Notes: generated from the sequence alone by a model not told the origin. DNA of 64,000 nt from Clostridium drakei (GCF_000633595.2 NZ_JIBU02000018.1:57267-121266); one strand, 5' to 3'. Positions 25,101-35,080 are shown, numbered from the stretch's first letter. Numbers and translations are program-made.

Positions 25101-25628
25101 TTGTCTTCAATAAACTTAATAATACTTGGCTATTTGAAGAATAAAGAAAAAAGTGCATATGAAATGGTTAAAGAATTTGATGTATGGAATCTTACTAAGT
25201 GGCTAAAAATCAGTAACCCGTCAATTTATAAAAATATAATTAAATTATGTGAGAATGGATATTTAAATTCAAGAACTGTTAAAGAAGGTGAAATGCCAGA
25301 AAAAACATTATATTCACTGAATGAAAAAGGGAATTTATATTTCAATGAGTTAATGGAAGAAAGTTCAAAGCATATAGGGAATTTTTATTTGGATTTTAAT
25401 GCATTTTTAGCTAATATAGAAAATTTACCAGAAGAAAAAAGGAAAGAATACCTTAAAAATTTCAAAGAAAAGGCAGCAGAACGTAGAGCATATGTGGAGC
25501 CAATTTATAATGACATAAAACAGCACAATGAAAAATCTGGTTCTGAAATTCTTATAATAGATCTGTATAACGAATTCTATAAAATTTTAGAAAAATGGTC
25601 TGAAAAAGTTTTTGATTATTATAATTAA
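25101..25628 (+). CDS. PadR-family transcriptional regulator
   Basis: A 175-residue winged-helix repressor (PadR N-terminal domain about 1-75: INLIILGYLKNKEKSAYEM, then NPSIYKNIIKLCENGYL) with a C-terminal Vir-type helical dimerisation part. TTG 25101 is preferred because GGTGGTG lies 7 bases upstream and the protein then starts at the usual point; ATG 25086 is the alternative. It is followed by a terminator and a DHA2 exporter, its likely target, as in other PadR-efflux pairs. Confidence 0.87.
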   Translation: MSSINLIILGYLKNKEKSAYEMVKEFDVWNLTKWLKISNPSIYKNIIKLCENGYLNSRTVKEGEMPEKTLYSLNEKGNLYFNELMEESSKHIGNFYLDFNAFLANIENLPEEKRKEYLKNFKEKAAERRAYVEPIYNDIKQHNEKSGSEILIIDLYNEFYKILEKWSEKVFDYYN

Positions 25629-25632
25629 TAAT

Positions 25633-25675
25633 TTAATGTCTCTAATCAAATTATTATATTGAGAGACATTTTTTT
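25633..25675 (+). terminator. Rho-independent terminator
   Basis: AATGTCTCT pairs with AGAGACATT, followed by eight T residues. It separates padR from the MFS gene. Confidence 0.75.
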
Positions 25676-25681
25676 TGCCCA

Positions 25682-25720
25682 ATTACTATAAATTATAGTA
25701 ATTTATTATACAGTAGTATA
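25682..25720 (+). promoter_or_regulatory. Palindromes in the MFS exporter promoter region
   Basis: ATTACTATA-AAT-TATAGTAAT (25682-25702) is a perfect dyad and TATACAGTAGTATA (25707-25720) resembles the palindrome at the padR promoter. These are candidate PadR sites. Confidence 0.5.
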
Positions 25721-25750
25721 TATTACATTATTTTTTAGGAGGTTTTTCTT

Positions 25751-27382
25751 ATGAACAAAAAACATCAAATCATTTCTTTTGTAGCTATTATTTTAGGATT
25801 TTTTATGGCATTATTAGATACAACTGTGGTAAATATCACTTTGCCTAAAATGACTGAGTACTTTAATACTACTATGGATCATATTTCTTGGGTGGTAAAT
25901 GCATATAATCTATCTACTGCAGTTATTCTAGTAACTGCTTCCAGATTGGCAGATCAATTTGGAAGAAAAAAACTGTTTATTGCAGGAGTATTTTTATTTA
26001 TTATATCTTCACTTTCATGTGGCATTTCAAATTCGCTTCAAGCACTTATATTATTTAGAACAATTCAAGGGCTAGCTGCAGCTTTTGTTGTGACTATTTC
26101 AGTGCCTCTTTCTCTTGAAATATTCCAACCAGAAAAAAGAAGAACTATTATGGCACTTTGGGGAGCTTTTTCTGGTCTTGCTGCTGCAAGTGGACCATCT
26201 ATTGGGGGGATAGTAACTCAATTTTTTAGTTGGAGATATATTTTCTTTATTAATGTACCTATAGGTTGTATTTGTATACTATTAACTATGAAATTCATAA
26301 AGGAATCCTATGACCCAACTGCAAGTAAAAGTATAGACTTTGGGGGAATTATAACAATCTCAATTGCTATGTTTTGTTTAACTTTAGCATTGATGAAGGC
26401 TACTGAAAAAGGCTGGACTTCAAGCTTTATCCTTTCCTTGTTTGCAGTTTCTGCTATAGCCTTTATACTATTTATTATTATTGAACTAAAAGTTAAGGAG
26501 CCTATGGTTCCACTTAGCTTATTTAAATCTGCACCATTTACGAATGGTTCCATTGCTCTATTCTTACTGGGACTTGGTATTATGTCTGGTACTTATTTGC
26601 TATCATTTTTCCTAATTCAGGTTAAAGGATTAGAACAATTGTCAGCAGGACTTATTATTTCAACTATGTCCTTAACTTCAATGTTTTTTTCATTATTAGC
26701 TACTATTTTAACAAAAAAATTAGGCAGCAGGGTTACTAGTGCGTTGGGTATTCTTTTAATTTCTACCTCTTGCTACTTAAATAGTTCTCTTACTCAGAAT
26801 TCTTCAAATATAGATATTATTTTAAGATTAATTGTTGCTGGTTCTGGTACAGGATTAAGTATGGCAACACTAATAGGTTCTATAATGGCGAATGTTCCTT
26901 TAGATAAAATAGGAATAGCTTCTGGAATAAATAACATGACAAGAACACTTGGAACTGTACTTGGGGTTGCATTGTTCTTAACTATATTTACATCAAATAT
27001 GACTACCCAGATGTCTTATGCTAAAGACTCTGCTGTACAAATAATACAAAATGACAGTGTATTTGGTAATAAAACCAAGCTGAACATGATTTCTTTTGTT
27101 AAAGCAGGTAGTGCTAAAAATGTTAGTCTATCAGAAATATTAAATACAATTGATGAAAAAGAAGCCTCTGAAGCTCAAAAGAAAGAAACAAAGAAAATAG
27201 TACCTTATATTCAAGATACCTTTTTAACCTATACTGTTAAAGCTTTTAGTTTTACATTTAAAGTTAGTGCTGTAATTCTTTTGCCAGGTATACTTTTTGC
27301 ATTATTCAGTGATAAGAAGAGAAAAACTGAATTAAAAAATGAACAGTTTGCTAAAAGCACAGATAATGCTTCAGCAAGCTAA
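25751..27382 (+). CDS. MFS multidrug exporter, DHA2 family (EmrB/QacA type)
   Basis: A 543-residue, fourteen-helix proton antiporter. Helix 1 has the DHA2 signature FFMALLDTTVVNITLP, loop 2-3 has RLADQFGRKK (motif A) and helix 5 has motif C (WGAFSGLAAASGPSIGG). An extra charged loop near 415-470 precedes the last helix, as in this family. It exports drugs or toxic organic compounds. The upstream PadR protein and palindromes suggest substrate-induced expression. Confidence 0.93.
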   Translation: MNKKHQIISFVAIILGFFMALLDTTVVNITLPKMTEYFNTTMDHISWVVNAYNLSTAVILVTASRLADQFGRKKLFIAGVFLFIISSLSCGISNSLQALILFRTIQGLAAAFVVTISVPLSLEIFQPEKRRTIMALWGAFSGLAAASGPSIGGIVTQFFSWRYIFFINVPIGCICILLTMKFIKESYDPTASKSIDFGGIITISIAMFCLTLALMKATEKGWTSSFILSLFAVSAIAFILFIIIELKVKEPMVPLSLFKSAPFTNGSIALFLLGLGIMSGTYLLSFFLIQVKGLEQLSAGLIISTMSLTSMFFSLLATILTKKLGSRVTSALGILLISTSCYLNSSLTQNSSNIDIILRLIVAGSGTGLSMATLIGSIMANVPLDKIGIASGINNMTRTLGTVLGVALFLTIFTSNMTTQMSYAKDSAVQIIQNDSVFGNKTKLNMISFVKAGSAKNVSLSEILNTIDEKEASEAQKKETKKIVPYIQDTFLTYTVKAFSFTFKVSAVILLPGILFALFSDKKRKTELKNEQFAKSTDNASAS

Positions 27383-27391
27383 ATTGAGTAG

Positions 27392-27422
27392 GAGCTGAAT
27401 AATTATTTTATTCAGCTTTTCT
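27392..27422 (+). terminator. Rho-independent terminator
   Basis: AGCTGAATAA and TTATTCAGCT with a short loop, then TTTTCTC. It ends the exporter gene. Confidence 0.75.
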
Positions 27423-27654
27423 CATATATAACAGAACAATATGATGAGTTTAAAAAAGATTGCTTAGATGATAAACATTCAGTAAGTAATGAATTAAATG
27501 TAAGTATCTAATTAAACTATAAATTACTTCATCAATTTTTATTGTGGCTCCTACAATGAATAGGCGTTTTATAAATATAAGCATAGCTGTTAAAATGTTA
27601 ACAAGAAACAAAAATAATCAGAATATTTTAATTTGTGTGGTAGGAGGAATTTAT

Positions 27655-29622
27655 ATGTTTGATAATTTATTTTCAAAAGGAAAAATAGGTTCTATGGAAA
27701 CAGAAAATAGAATTGTAATGACACCTATGGGTATTCATTTGGGCAATGAAGATGGTTCTATGTCAGATGAAACCGTTGCCTTTTATGCTGCAAGGGCAAA
27801 AGGTGGAGTAGGTGTTATATTTACAGAGGTTACAATGGTTGAAGAATCAAGAGGTAGAGGAAACTGTAAGCAAATGTCTGCAGCCCATGACAAACATATA
27901 CCTGGATTAAAAAAATTAGCAGATGAGATTCATAAATATAAAAGTAAAATAGTAATCCAATTATATCATCCAGGAAGACAAGGTATAAGTGCTGTCAATG
28001 GAAATTTACCAATGCTTGCACCAAGTGCAATTGAATGTCAATGTGTACATCAGGAAACAGTGGCAATGACAACAGAAGAAGTTGAAGAAATGGTTGAAAA
28101 CTTTGTATCGGCAGCAGTAAGGGTTCAAAAGGCTGGTATAGATGGAGTTGAAGTACATGGAGCACATGGATACTTGGTAAATCAATTTTTAAGTCCACAT
28201 ACAAACCATAGAACTGATAAATATGGTGGAAGTTTTGAAAATAGATTAAGATTTCTAGATGAAATAATAATTGGAATAAGAGAAAGATGTGGAAAGGATT
28301 TTCCACTGATTGTAAGGTTATCAGTGGATGAATTTTATGAAAAGATAGGTCTTCCAGAAGAAGGCTTACATCTTGAGGATGGTGTTAAAATAGCTCAGCA
28401 CTTAGAAAAATTAGGAGTAGATGCTATAGATGTTAGTTCAGGTACTTATGAAACTATGAATACAGCATGGGAACCTACGTCCTTTGAGCAAGGTTGGAAA
28501 ATATATTTACCTGAAACCATAAAAAAAGCAGTTAATATTCCTGTAATTGGTGTATCGGTTATTAGAGAACCAGAGTATGCAGATCGTATTATAGCAGAGG
28601 AAAAAGTAGATTTTGCTGGGTCTGCAAGACAACATCTAAGTGATTCAGAATGGTCCATTAAGGCTAAGGAAGGAAGAGCAGATGAATGTAGAAAATGTAT
28701 ATCCTGTCTTCACTGCATGGAAACATTGATGTCTTCGGATATCACTCAATCACCTTGTCAGTGTGGGATTAACATTCAAAGTGGCAGAGAATTAGATTAC
28801 AGCAACTTTAAAGAAGATGGTAATGGAAGAGTTGTAGCTATAATAGGTGCAGGGCCATCAGGTTTAGAAGCAGCAAGAGTTCTTGCAATGAGAAAATTTA
28901 AACCTGTAGTATTTGAAAAATCAGATAAAATAGGTGGACAATTAGAATTTGCAAACAAACCTCCAAAGAAAGAAAAAATAACTTGGCTTATAGATTATTT
29001 AAGAGTGCAGGCTGAGAAATTAGGAATAGAGATAAGATTGAATACTACTCCTACTATAGCTGATTTAAAGAAATTAAATCCTTATGCAGTATTTGTTGCC
29101 CAAGGTTCAAATCCAATAATGCCAAAATCCATATCAGGTATTGATGGAAAAGAAGTTTTATCAACTGTAGATATATTAAGTGGAAAAGTTAAATTAAAAG
29201 GAAAGAAGATTGGTGTGGTAGGTTCTGGTATGACAGGACTTGAGACATCAGAATTGTTGGCTGAAATGGGTAATGAAGTTACTGTATTTGAAATGGCTGA
29301 TAATATAGGACCAGGATTATTCTTCCAAAACCTAATTGATATAATGGGTAGAGTTTCACAGTATGGTGTAAAGCTTTATCCTAAACACAAATTAGTTAAA
29401 ATTGAACATGGAAAAGCAACCTTTGAACTTATGGAAAGTAATGAAATTAAAGATTATTCTTTTGATAATATAGTTGTTTCTTTAGGAACTAGGCCTAATG
29501 ATGAATTATTAGAAGATATTAATGCTAATTTTGGCATAGTAAAAATATTAGGTGATGCATGTAAGCCAGGTAAAATTAGAAATGCAATGGAAACTGGTTT
29601 TGTAAATGCATACAATCTATAA
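27655..29622 (+). CDS. NADH:flavin oxidoreductase, BaiH/2,4-dienoyl-CoA reductase-like
   Basis: A 655-residue old-yellow-enzyme fusion. Residues 1-335 form the FMN TIM barrel (opening LFSKGKIGSMETENRIVMTP; HGAHGYLVNQFLSPHTN). A cysteine cluster at C345, C348, C351 and C354 and further Cys after it (SPCQCGIN) should hold a [4Fe-4S] cluster. Residues about 390-655 form FAD/NAD(P) domains (AIIGAGPSGLEAARVL; GVVGSGMTGLETSELL). Relatives reduce activated double bonds in enoates, dienoyl-CoA or bile-acid enones. ATG 27655 follows TAGGAGG. An alcohol dehydrogenase follows 27 bases later, and a LysR gene follows that. Confidence 0.9.
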   Translation: MFDNLFSKGKIGSMETENRIVMTPMGIHLGNEDGSMSDETVAFYAARAKGGVGVIFTEVTMVEESRGRGNCKQMSAAHDKHIPGLKKLADEIHKYKSKIVIQLYHPGRQGISAVNGNLPMLAPSAIECQCVHQETVAMTTEEVEEMVENFVSAAVRVQKAGIDGVEVHGAHGYLVNQFLSPHTNHRTDKYGGSFENRLRFLDEIIIGIRERCGKDFPLIVRLSVDEFYEKIGLPEEGLHLEDGVKIAQHLEKLGVDAIDVSSGTYETMNTAWEPTSFEQGWKIYLPETIKKAVNIPVIGVSVIREPEYADRIIAEEKVDFAGSARQHLSDSEWSIKAKEGRADECRKCISCLHCMETLMSSDITQSPCQCGINIQSGRELDYSNFKEDGNGRVVAIIGAGPSGLEAARVLAMRKFKPVVFEKSDKIGGQLEFANKPPKKEKITWLIDYLRVQAEKLGIEIRLNTTPTIADLKKLNPYAVFVAQGSNPIMPKSISGIDGKEVLSTVDILSGKVKLKGKKIGVVGSGMTGLETSELLAEMGNEVTVFEMADNIGPGLFFQNLIDIMGRVSQYGVKLYPKHKLVKIEHGKATFELMESNEIKDYSFDNIVVSLGTRPNDELLEDINANFGIVKILGDACKPGKIRNAMETGFVNAYNL

Positions 29623-29648
29623 AAATAAACAGATGGAGGAATAATATT

Positions 29649-30794
29649 ATGGGAAGATATGCACAAACATGTCCAATTATTTGTGGAGCAGGAACAATTA
29701 GTTTATTAGGTGAAGAGGCAAAAAAATTAGGTTGTACAAAGGTAATGATTGTATCAGATGAAACTGTTGCAAAATTAGATGGATATTTTAAAGCAAAGGA
29801 AAGCTTAACAAATGCAGGTATAGAAATAGTAGAATTTAAAAAAGTAATTGCTGATCCACCAGATTATATTATAAATGAGGGTGGAGAAATTGCCAAAACA
29901 GAAAAAATAGATGGTATAGTTGCTATTGGTGGAGGAAGTCCAATGGATGCAGCTAAAGGTATAAATGTATTAATTAATAATCCAGCACCTGTAAATCAGC
30001 ACTTTGGAAATCCTTTTTATACCCCAGGAGTTCCTGTAATAATGGTAGTTACGACAGCTGGAACAGGAAGTGAAAGTACATCTATTGGAGTAATAACAGA
30101 TACAATTAATAATGTTAAAAATTCTGTTATTTGTAATTCTACTTTAGGTATACTAGATCCAGAAATAACTACATCCGTACCTGCAGATGTAACAGCTAAT
30201 ACTGGTATGGATACAATTTCACATGCAGCAGAAGCGATTACAGCACAATACCCTAATCCTAAGTCAGAAGTTTTAGCATCAGATGCTATAAAAAAAGTAT
30301 TTGATTCTCTCGAAGTAGCTATAAATGATGGTAAAAATGTTGAAGCAAGAGAAAATCTATTGATAGCAAGTAATTTTGCAGGGTTAGCTTTTAATGATTC
30401 TTTAGTACATTTAGGACATGCTATTGCCCATTCAATTGGTGCTAAATTCCATATTCCTCATGGATCAGTATGTGCACTTGCGTTACCAGAAGTTATGAAA
30501 TATGCTTCAGAAATTAAAGCAGATAAAGTTAAAATTGTTGGAAAAGCTATGGGCATCACTTTTAATGGAAAAGAAACAGATTTAGAAATTGGTGAAATAG
30601 TAGCAGCAGAAATACGTAAATTTGCTAAAAAAATAGGTATTAAATCCTTAGAGGAGCAAGAAATAAAAAAAGAAGATTTAATAAGTACAGCAGATATGGT
30701 ATTAACTGATGGATGTTATAATTTTGTGCCAAAACAACTAAGTAAAGAAGATATAGAAGTAATTCTTGGAGATATTTATGATAATTATAAGTAA
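29649..30794 (+). CDS. Iron-containing alcohol dehydrogenase
   Basis: A 381-residue group III dehydrogenase. It has the cofactor motif GGGSPMDAAKG, the GTGSESTSIGVI segment, and the metal ligands in MDTISHAAEA and HLGHAIAHSIGAKFHIPHG. It would interconvert an alcohol and an aldehyde with NAD(P)H, in the cytoplasm. It is co-directional and close to the flavin oxidoreductase, so the two may act in sequence on one unsaturated alcohol or aldehyde; substrate unknown. ATGGAGGAATAA precedes the ATG. Confidence 0.93.
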   Translation: MGRYAQTCPIICGAGTISLLGEEAKKLGCTKVMIVSDETVAKLDGYFKAKESLTNAGIEIVEFKKVIADPPDYIINEGGEIAKTEKIDGIVAIGGGSPMDAAKGINVLINNPAPVNQHFGNPFYTPGVPVIMVVTTAGTGSESTSIGVITDTINNVKNSVICNSTLGILDPEITTSVPADVTANTGMDTISHAAEAITAQYPNPKSEVLASDAIKKVFDSLEVAINDGKNVEARENLLIASNFAGLAFNDSLVHLGHAIAHSIGAKFHIPHGSVCALALPEVMKYASEIKADKVKIVGKAMGITFNGKETDLEIGEIVAAEIRKFAKKIGIKSLEEQEIKKEDLISTADMVLTDGCYNFVPKQLSKEDIEVILGDIYDNYK

Positions 30795-30960
30795 AAAAGC
30801 TATATATTCTATCAAGGATTATTAGGTTCAGATGAGGTTTGCTTATAAAAAATATGTATTTTAAAAATAACAATGATGGGATAAAATCTTTATTTATATA
30901 GGATAGAAATGTATAATAAAATTACTATCCTATATAAAATTTAATCATCTTGGAGGTATT

Positions 30961-31860
30961 ATGGATATAACTTCTTTAAAATATTTTATAAAAGTATGTC
31001 AGGATAAAAATTTTACTAAATCAGCTAAAGAACTTTTTATAACGCAGCAGGCACTTAGTAGGATAATTAGTAATTTGGAGAAGGAATTAGGTGCTTCACT
31101 TTTTAAAAGGACTTCTCGCGGCGTTGAATTAACTGAACTAGCTCAATACATTTATCCTAAAGCGGATAAACTTATAGAAGAGTTTAATACACTTCAAGAT
31201 GATATTTACAACAAAGTAAAAAAGAAAAAGAGAAAATTAAAGGTAGGTTTTGCACCAGGAACTCTACGTACTCTAGGAACTAAAGAAATAGTTGAGTTCA
31301 GTAAAGGTTCTTTAGGAATAGATATTGTTATATATGAATATAGGGATATTGAATGTGAAGCTAATGTATTAAATGGAAATCTTGATATAGCATGTACTAT
31401 AAACCCAAGGAATCCAATTGATTTCTCATATTATCATTTAAAGAAGGATCACTTTGTAGCTGTGGTAAATAAAAATAATCCTATTGCTAAAAAAGAAAGC
31501 ATAAGTTTTACAGATTTAAGAAATGAAAAACTCATTTTATTAGATGAAACCTTTCGAATACAATCTTTAATAATGGAGCATTTTCTAGAGGCAGGCTTTG
31601 AACCTAATGTTTATACGAAATGTGCTTTTGATTTATTAATAGCATATGATTTTGTAGCCTTAAATAAGGGAGTATTTGTTTTTGTAAATTCTTTGGCTAA
31701 TGTGACTGAATATAATGAATTAAGTTGTGTTCCAATCAATACTCCAACTGCAGTTTGGGACATAGGATTTATTATAAAAAAAGATACAAAAATAAATCAA
31801 ACCATGAAGATATTTATGAATTATTTTTTAGATAAAAATAATCAAAATACAATTGCATAA
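30961..31860 (+). CDS. LysR-family transcriptional regulator
   Basis: A 299-residue regulator. The winged HTH is at 1-60 (MDITSLKYFIKVCQDKNFTKSAKELFITQQALSRIIS without gaps), with the effector domain (LKVGFAPGTLRTLGT onward). It follows the flavin oxidoreductase/alcohol dehydrogenase pair in the same direction with a 166-base gap, and is most likely their activator, though LysR genes are usually divergent. A strong bidirectional hairpin follows. Confidence 0.9.
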   Translation: MDITSLKYFIKVCQDKNFTKSAKELFITQQALSRIISNLEKELGASLFKRTSRGVELTELAQYIYPKADKLIEEFNTLQDDIYNKVKKKKRKLKVGFAPGTLRTLGTKEIVEFSKGSLGIDIVIYEYRDIECEANVLNGNLDIACTINPRNPIDFSYYHLKKDHFVAVVNKNNPIAKKESISFTDLRNEKLILLDETFRIQSLIMEHFLEAGFEPNVYTKCAFDLLIAYDFVALNKGVFVFVNSLANVTEYNELSCVPINTPTAVWDIGFIIKKDTKINQTMKIFMNYFLDKNNQNTIA

Positions 31861-31871
31861 TATTAATTGAT

Positions 31872-31932
31872 AAAATAAAGATAATAAGCTGATAAGTGAA
31901 AATACCTTGTCAGTTTATTATCTTTATTTTAT
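31872..31932. terminator. Strong terminator
   Basis: AAAATAAAGATAATAAGCTGA pairs with the segment ending at TTATTATCTTTATTTT (about 20 bp) around a loop. It ends the LysR gene. Confidence 0.8.
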
Positions 31933-32099
31933 ACATTTTCGTATGAATTTTTACACAAAGTAAGATGCAAACTGAAAAATAGGATTATATTGACAAAGAT
32001 AAAAAGCTATGATATGCTTTTGACAATATTAAAAAGCAAGAATATTCTGTAAATAATACGATATGTTTGTAAAATTTAAATAAAATGAGGTGTATTTAT

Positions 32100-32405
32100 A
32101 TGACAAAGGTAAAAGAGTATCATATGACATATACTACAGACATAAATAAAAGAAAATATGAGATAATTACAGAAGGTGTTTGCTTTCATTGTGAACCAAA
32201 TGATATAGATGAATTAATTGATTGTCAATACTACATACATGTATACAAAAATGGGGAACATGTATTTACTGGAGATTCTTTGACTTGGTTAGTTGAAAAT
32301 AATTTTGATAAACAAATAAAAAAAGCTTTAATGGATCTGGAGAGATATAGAATTACAGAATTTCATAAATTGTATTTTGATTACATCATTGAAAAAAATG
32401 AATAA
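32100..32405 (+). CDS. Hypothetical protein
   Basis: Not recognised. A 101-residue soluble protein (MTKVKEYHMTYTT onward) with three Cys, two as CFHC (residues about 28-31), and an alternating beta pattern before a helical tail (FDKQIKKALMDLERYRITEFH). ATG 32100 is chosen because ATGAGGTG lies just upstream; an in-frame ATG at 32085 overlaps this site. It is alone between two terminators or gaps. Confidence 0.55.
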   Translation: MTKVKEYHMTYTTDINKRKYEIITEGVCFHCEPNDIDELIDCQYYIHVYKNGEHVFTGDSLTWLVENNFDKQIKKALMDLERYRITEFHKLYFDYIIEKNE

Positions 32406-32570
32406 AAACATAAATTATTAGATTTATTTTTCTTTCCAAATGGTAAGTATCTAACTGAAAAGTGCATACTATTATTTAGATCCCACTGGTATTATAATTA
32501 ATTACAAGATCAACTTTGTACACAGAAAAGTTTGACTGAATATGAGCATATATATTAGGAGGCAAATACA

Positions 32571-33473
32571 ATGAAAAAATACAATTTATATCAAATCGAT
32601 TCATTTACAAAGGAAAAGCTAACAGGAAATCCAGCAGGGGTAATAACCAATGCAGAGGGATTGACTGACTGTCAAATGCAGAAAATAGCTAGAGAACTTA
32701 ACAATTCAGAGACAGCATTTATATTTCCGTCAAATAATGATGAGTATGATGTTCATGTACGATTTTTTACTCCAACAAATGAAGTGCCGATTTGTGGACA
32801 TGCAACTATTGCTGCCCATTATGCCCGTGCTATTGAAAATAATCTTGATACTTCAAGAATTTATCATAAAACGGGAGCTGGAGTTTTACCTGTTGATATA
32901 ATAAAGGAAAATCAGGATTATAAAATTGTTATGACACAGGGAAAAATTGAATTTGGAAATATCATTGATGGTATAAATAAAGAAGAACTCTTAAAAGCTC
33001 TTAATATAAAAAATAGTGATTTAATAGAAAATTATAAAATACAGATTGTCTCAACAGGTCACTCTAAGGTTATGGTGGGAATAAAAAGTATTGAAACTTT
33101 AAATGCACTGCAGCCAGATTATACGTTACTTTCTAAATTAAGCAAAAATATTAAGTGTAATGGATATTATGTTTTTACAGTTAATGAAGAAAATGATAAT
33201 ATTTTGGTGCATGGCAGAATGTTTGCTCCTGCAATAGGTATTAATGAAGATCCTGTAACAGGTAATGCCAATGGTCCTCTTGGAGCATATCTTGTTCATC
33301 ATAAACTTGTTCATTACAATAAATCTTCATTTAAATTCAATGCGGTACAGGGAGAAGCCATAAAAAGAGCAGGTGTTATTGAAGTTGAAGTAAAAATAGA
33401 AAATATGGAACCTATAGAAGTTAAAGTTTCTGGAAACGCAGTAATAGCATTTAAATCTGAAATTTCCTTGTAG
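32571..33473 (+). CDS. PhzF-family isomerase/epimerase
   Basis: A 300-residue protein of the PhzF fold (two similar diaminopimelate-epimerase-like halves). The general acid/base Glu is in LNNSETAFIF and the ligand-binding segment CGHATIAAHYA is present, as is the second-half NEDPVTGNANGPLGAYL. Outside true phenazine clusters the substrate is unknown, and no other phenazine gene is here. AGGAGGCAAAT precedes the ATG. It is preceded by the word GTAAGTATCTAA, also found upstream of the flavin oxidoreductase gene. Confidence 0.92.
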   Translation: MKKYNLYQIDSFTKEKLTGNPAGVITNAEGLTDCQMQKIARELNNSETAFIFPSNNDEYDVHVRFFTPTNEVPICGHATIAAHYARAIENNLDTSRIYHKTGAGVLPVDIIKENQDYKIVMTQGKIEFGNIIDGINKEELLKALNIKNSDLIENYKIQIVSTGHSKVMVGIKSIETLNALQPDYTLLSKLSKNIKCNGYYVFTVNEENDNILVHGRMFAPAIGINEDPVTGNANGPLGAYLVHHKLVHYNKSSFKFNAVQGEAIKRAGVIEVEVKIENMEPIEVKVSGNAVIAFKSEISL

Positions 33474-33529
33474 TAATACTATTTACAATGTATAATATAT
33501 GTAAATTAGGTATAAAGAGGAGGAAATAA

Positions 33530-35080
33530 ATGCATATTAAAAAGTATATTTTTAGTTTATTTATTATGGGAGCAATGTTTTTTTTAATGAGTCCAACTAC
33601 TGTATTTGCGGATTCACCAGTAACATCTACCGACTTTTATAAGACTTATACTGATGTTAGCATTGTAAAAATAGCTGCAGAAAAAGGGACTGTAGATCAA
33701 CAAATAGCTGATTATTTGCACTCAAGTAAAAATCCTATTGATGTTAAAGCAGCAGTTGTTAATGCATTAGGATGGAAAATTGATGGTAAAAATAATGCGG
33801 AAGATTATGTTAAATTAGTTTATTCAAAGAATATATACGAATTGGATATAGATTCATTATCCGGAGATGAAATTTTTTGCATAAGCTATATGATGGCTCT
33901 AGACGATTATTTTCATGTTGATAAGGCATTGACATTAATGGACAAGGCTTATGAAAAAAATAACACTAGTTTTACAATTGCAATAATTAGAAGTGTTTTA
34001 AAGGGACAAACTGCTCTTGATAACGGAAATTGGGGAATGGTTTGGTTTAATACAGAAAATGTTTTGAATGATAAGACACTTGTAAAAGATATGAAACAAG
34101 AAGCGATAGATAATATTTTAGCATATATGAAATTATATGATGGATATATTACAGATAAACCTAATACAAAGGCTGTATTAAATAGACTATCAGGTAATGA
34201 TCGTTACAGCACTGCAGCTGAGGTTAGTAAATATGGATGGAGTGACCAAGCTAAATATGCCATTTTAGCTTCAGGTAACAGTTTCCCTGACGCACTTAGT
34301 GCTGCACCTTTGGCTAAAAAATATGATGCACCTATTTTACTTACAGATAAAGACAAAATGCCTGAAGCAACAATTTCAGAGTTAAAAAGACTTCAGGTAA
34401 AAAGTGTATATATTGTTGGAGGCACAGGAGTTATATCATCAAATATTGATAATGAATTGAGCAAAATCGGGATAAGCTGTATAAGGCTTCAAGGTAAAGA
34501 TAGGTATGAAACTTCAGTAAAGATAGCAGAACAGCTAGGCACACCAACAGAGTTAGCCGTGGCAACTGGTGATGATTACTCAGATGCTCTATCAATTGCA
34601 CCTTTTGCAGCAAATAAAGGAATGCCAATATTGCTTGTACCTAAGGATAACGTTCCAGATAGTATTAAAGCTTATTTGGCAAATAAAAACATAAAAAAGA
34701 CATATATAGTTGGAAATTGTGAGATAATAAGTGATAACGTTGGAAATCAATTTCCTAATGGTTACAGAATATTGGGTTCAACAAAATATGCTAGAAACCA
34801 AGCTGTAATAAGCGAATTTAGTAAAGATGCAGATTGGAATACTGTTTTTATATCAAGTGGGGAAAACTTCCCTGATGCATTATCAGGTACAGCCATAGCA
34901 GCTAGAAGTGCTTCACCAGTTATTTTAGTTAGCAGTGATTCTTCAATTTTAGTAAATACTTATATGAAAAATAAAACTTCTTTAGTAAGTAAGTTTAATG
35001 TACTTGGTGGAGAAAGTGTAGTTCCCTCTTCTATTTTAAATAGTGTATTTTCATTAGGTAATATAATTAAAAATAAATAA
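33530..35080 (+). CDS. Cell-wall surface protein with three CWB2 repeats
   Basis: A secreted protein of 516 residues. It has a signal peptide (about 1-27, ending TTVFA), an N-terminal helical domain (about 30-220) of unknown role, and three cell-wall-binding type 2 repeats. Each repeat opens with R/G-DRY-like words: RLSGNDRYSTAAEVS, RLQGKDRYETSVKIA and the degenerate RILGSTKYARNQAVI. The CWB2 trio anchors S-layer proteins to the anionic wall polymer in clostridia. The N-terminal domain probably carries the function. GAGGAGG precedes the ATG. Confidence 0.9.
   Translation: MHIKKYIFSLFIMGAMFFLMSPTTVFADSPVTSTDFYKTYTDVSIVKIAAEKGTVDQQIADYLHSSKNPIDVKAAVVNALGWKIDGKNNAEDYVKLVYSKNIYELDIDSLSGDEIFCISYMMALDDYFHVDKALTLMDKAYEKNNTSFTIAIIRSVLKGQTALDNGNWGMVWFNTENVLNDKTLVKDMKQEAIDNILAYMKLYDGYITDKPNTKAVLNRLSGNDRYSTAAEVSKYGWSDQAKYAILASGNSFPDALSAAPLAKKYDAPILLTDKDKMPEATISELKRLQVKSVYIVGGTGVISSNIDNELSKIGISCIRLQGKDRYETSVKIAEQLGTPTELAVATGDDYSDALSIAPFAANKGMPILLVPKDNVPDSIKAYLANKNIKKTYIVGNCEIISDNVGNQFPNGYRILGSTKYARNQAVISEFSKDADWNTVFISSGENFPDALSGTAIAARSASPVILVSSDSSILVNTYMKNKTSLVSKFNVLGGESVVPSSILNSVFSLGNIIKNK

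Noticed and set aside
27995..28306. Minus-strand 103-residue frame rich in Leu and Phe
   Set aside because: It is the antisense of the flavin oxidoreductase gene, with composition expected from the complement.
32512..32555. Third copy of the palindromic element before phzF
   Set aside because: The match covers only one arm and overlaps promoter-like sequence, so it was not listed as a feature.
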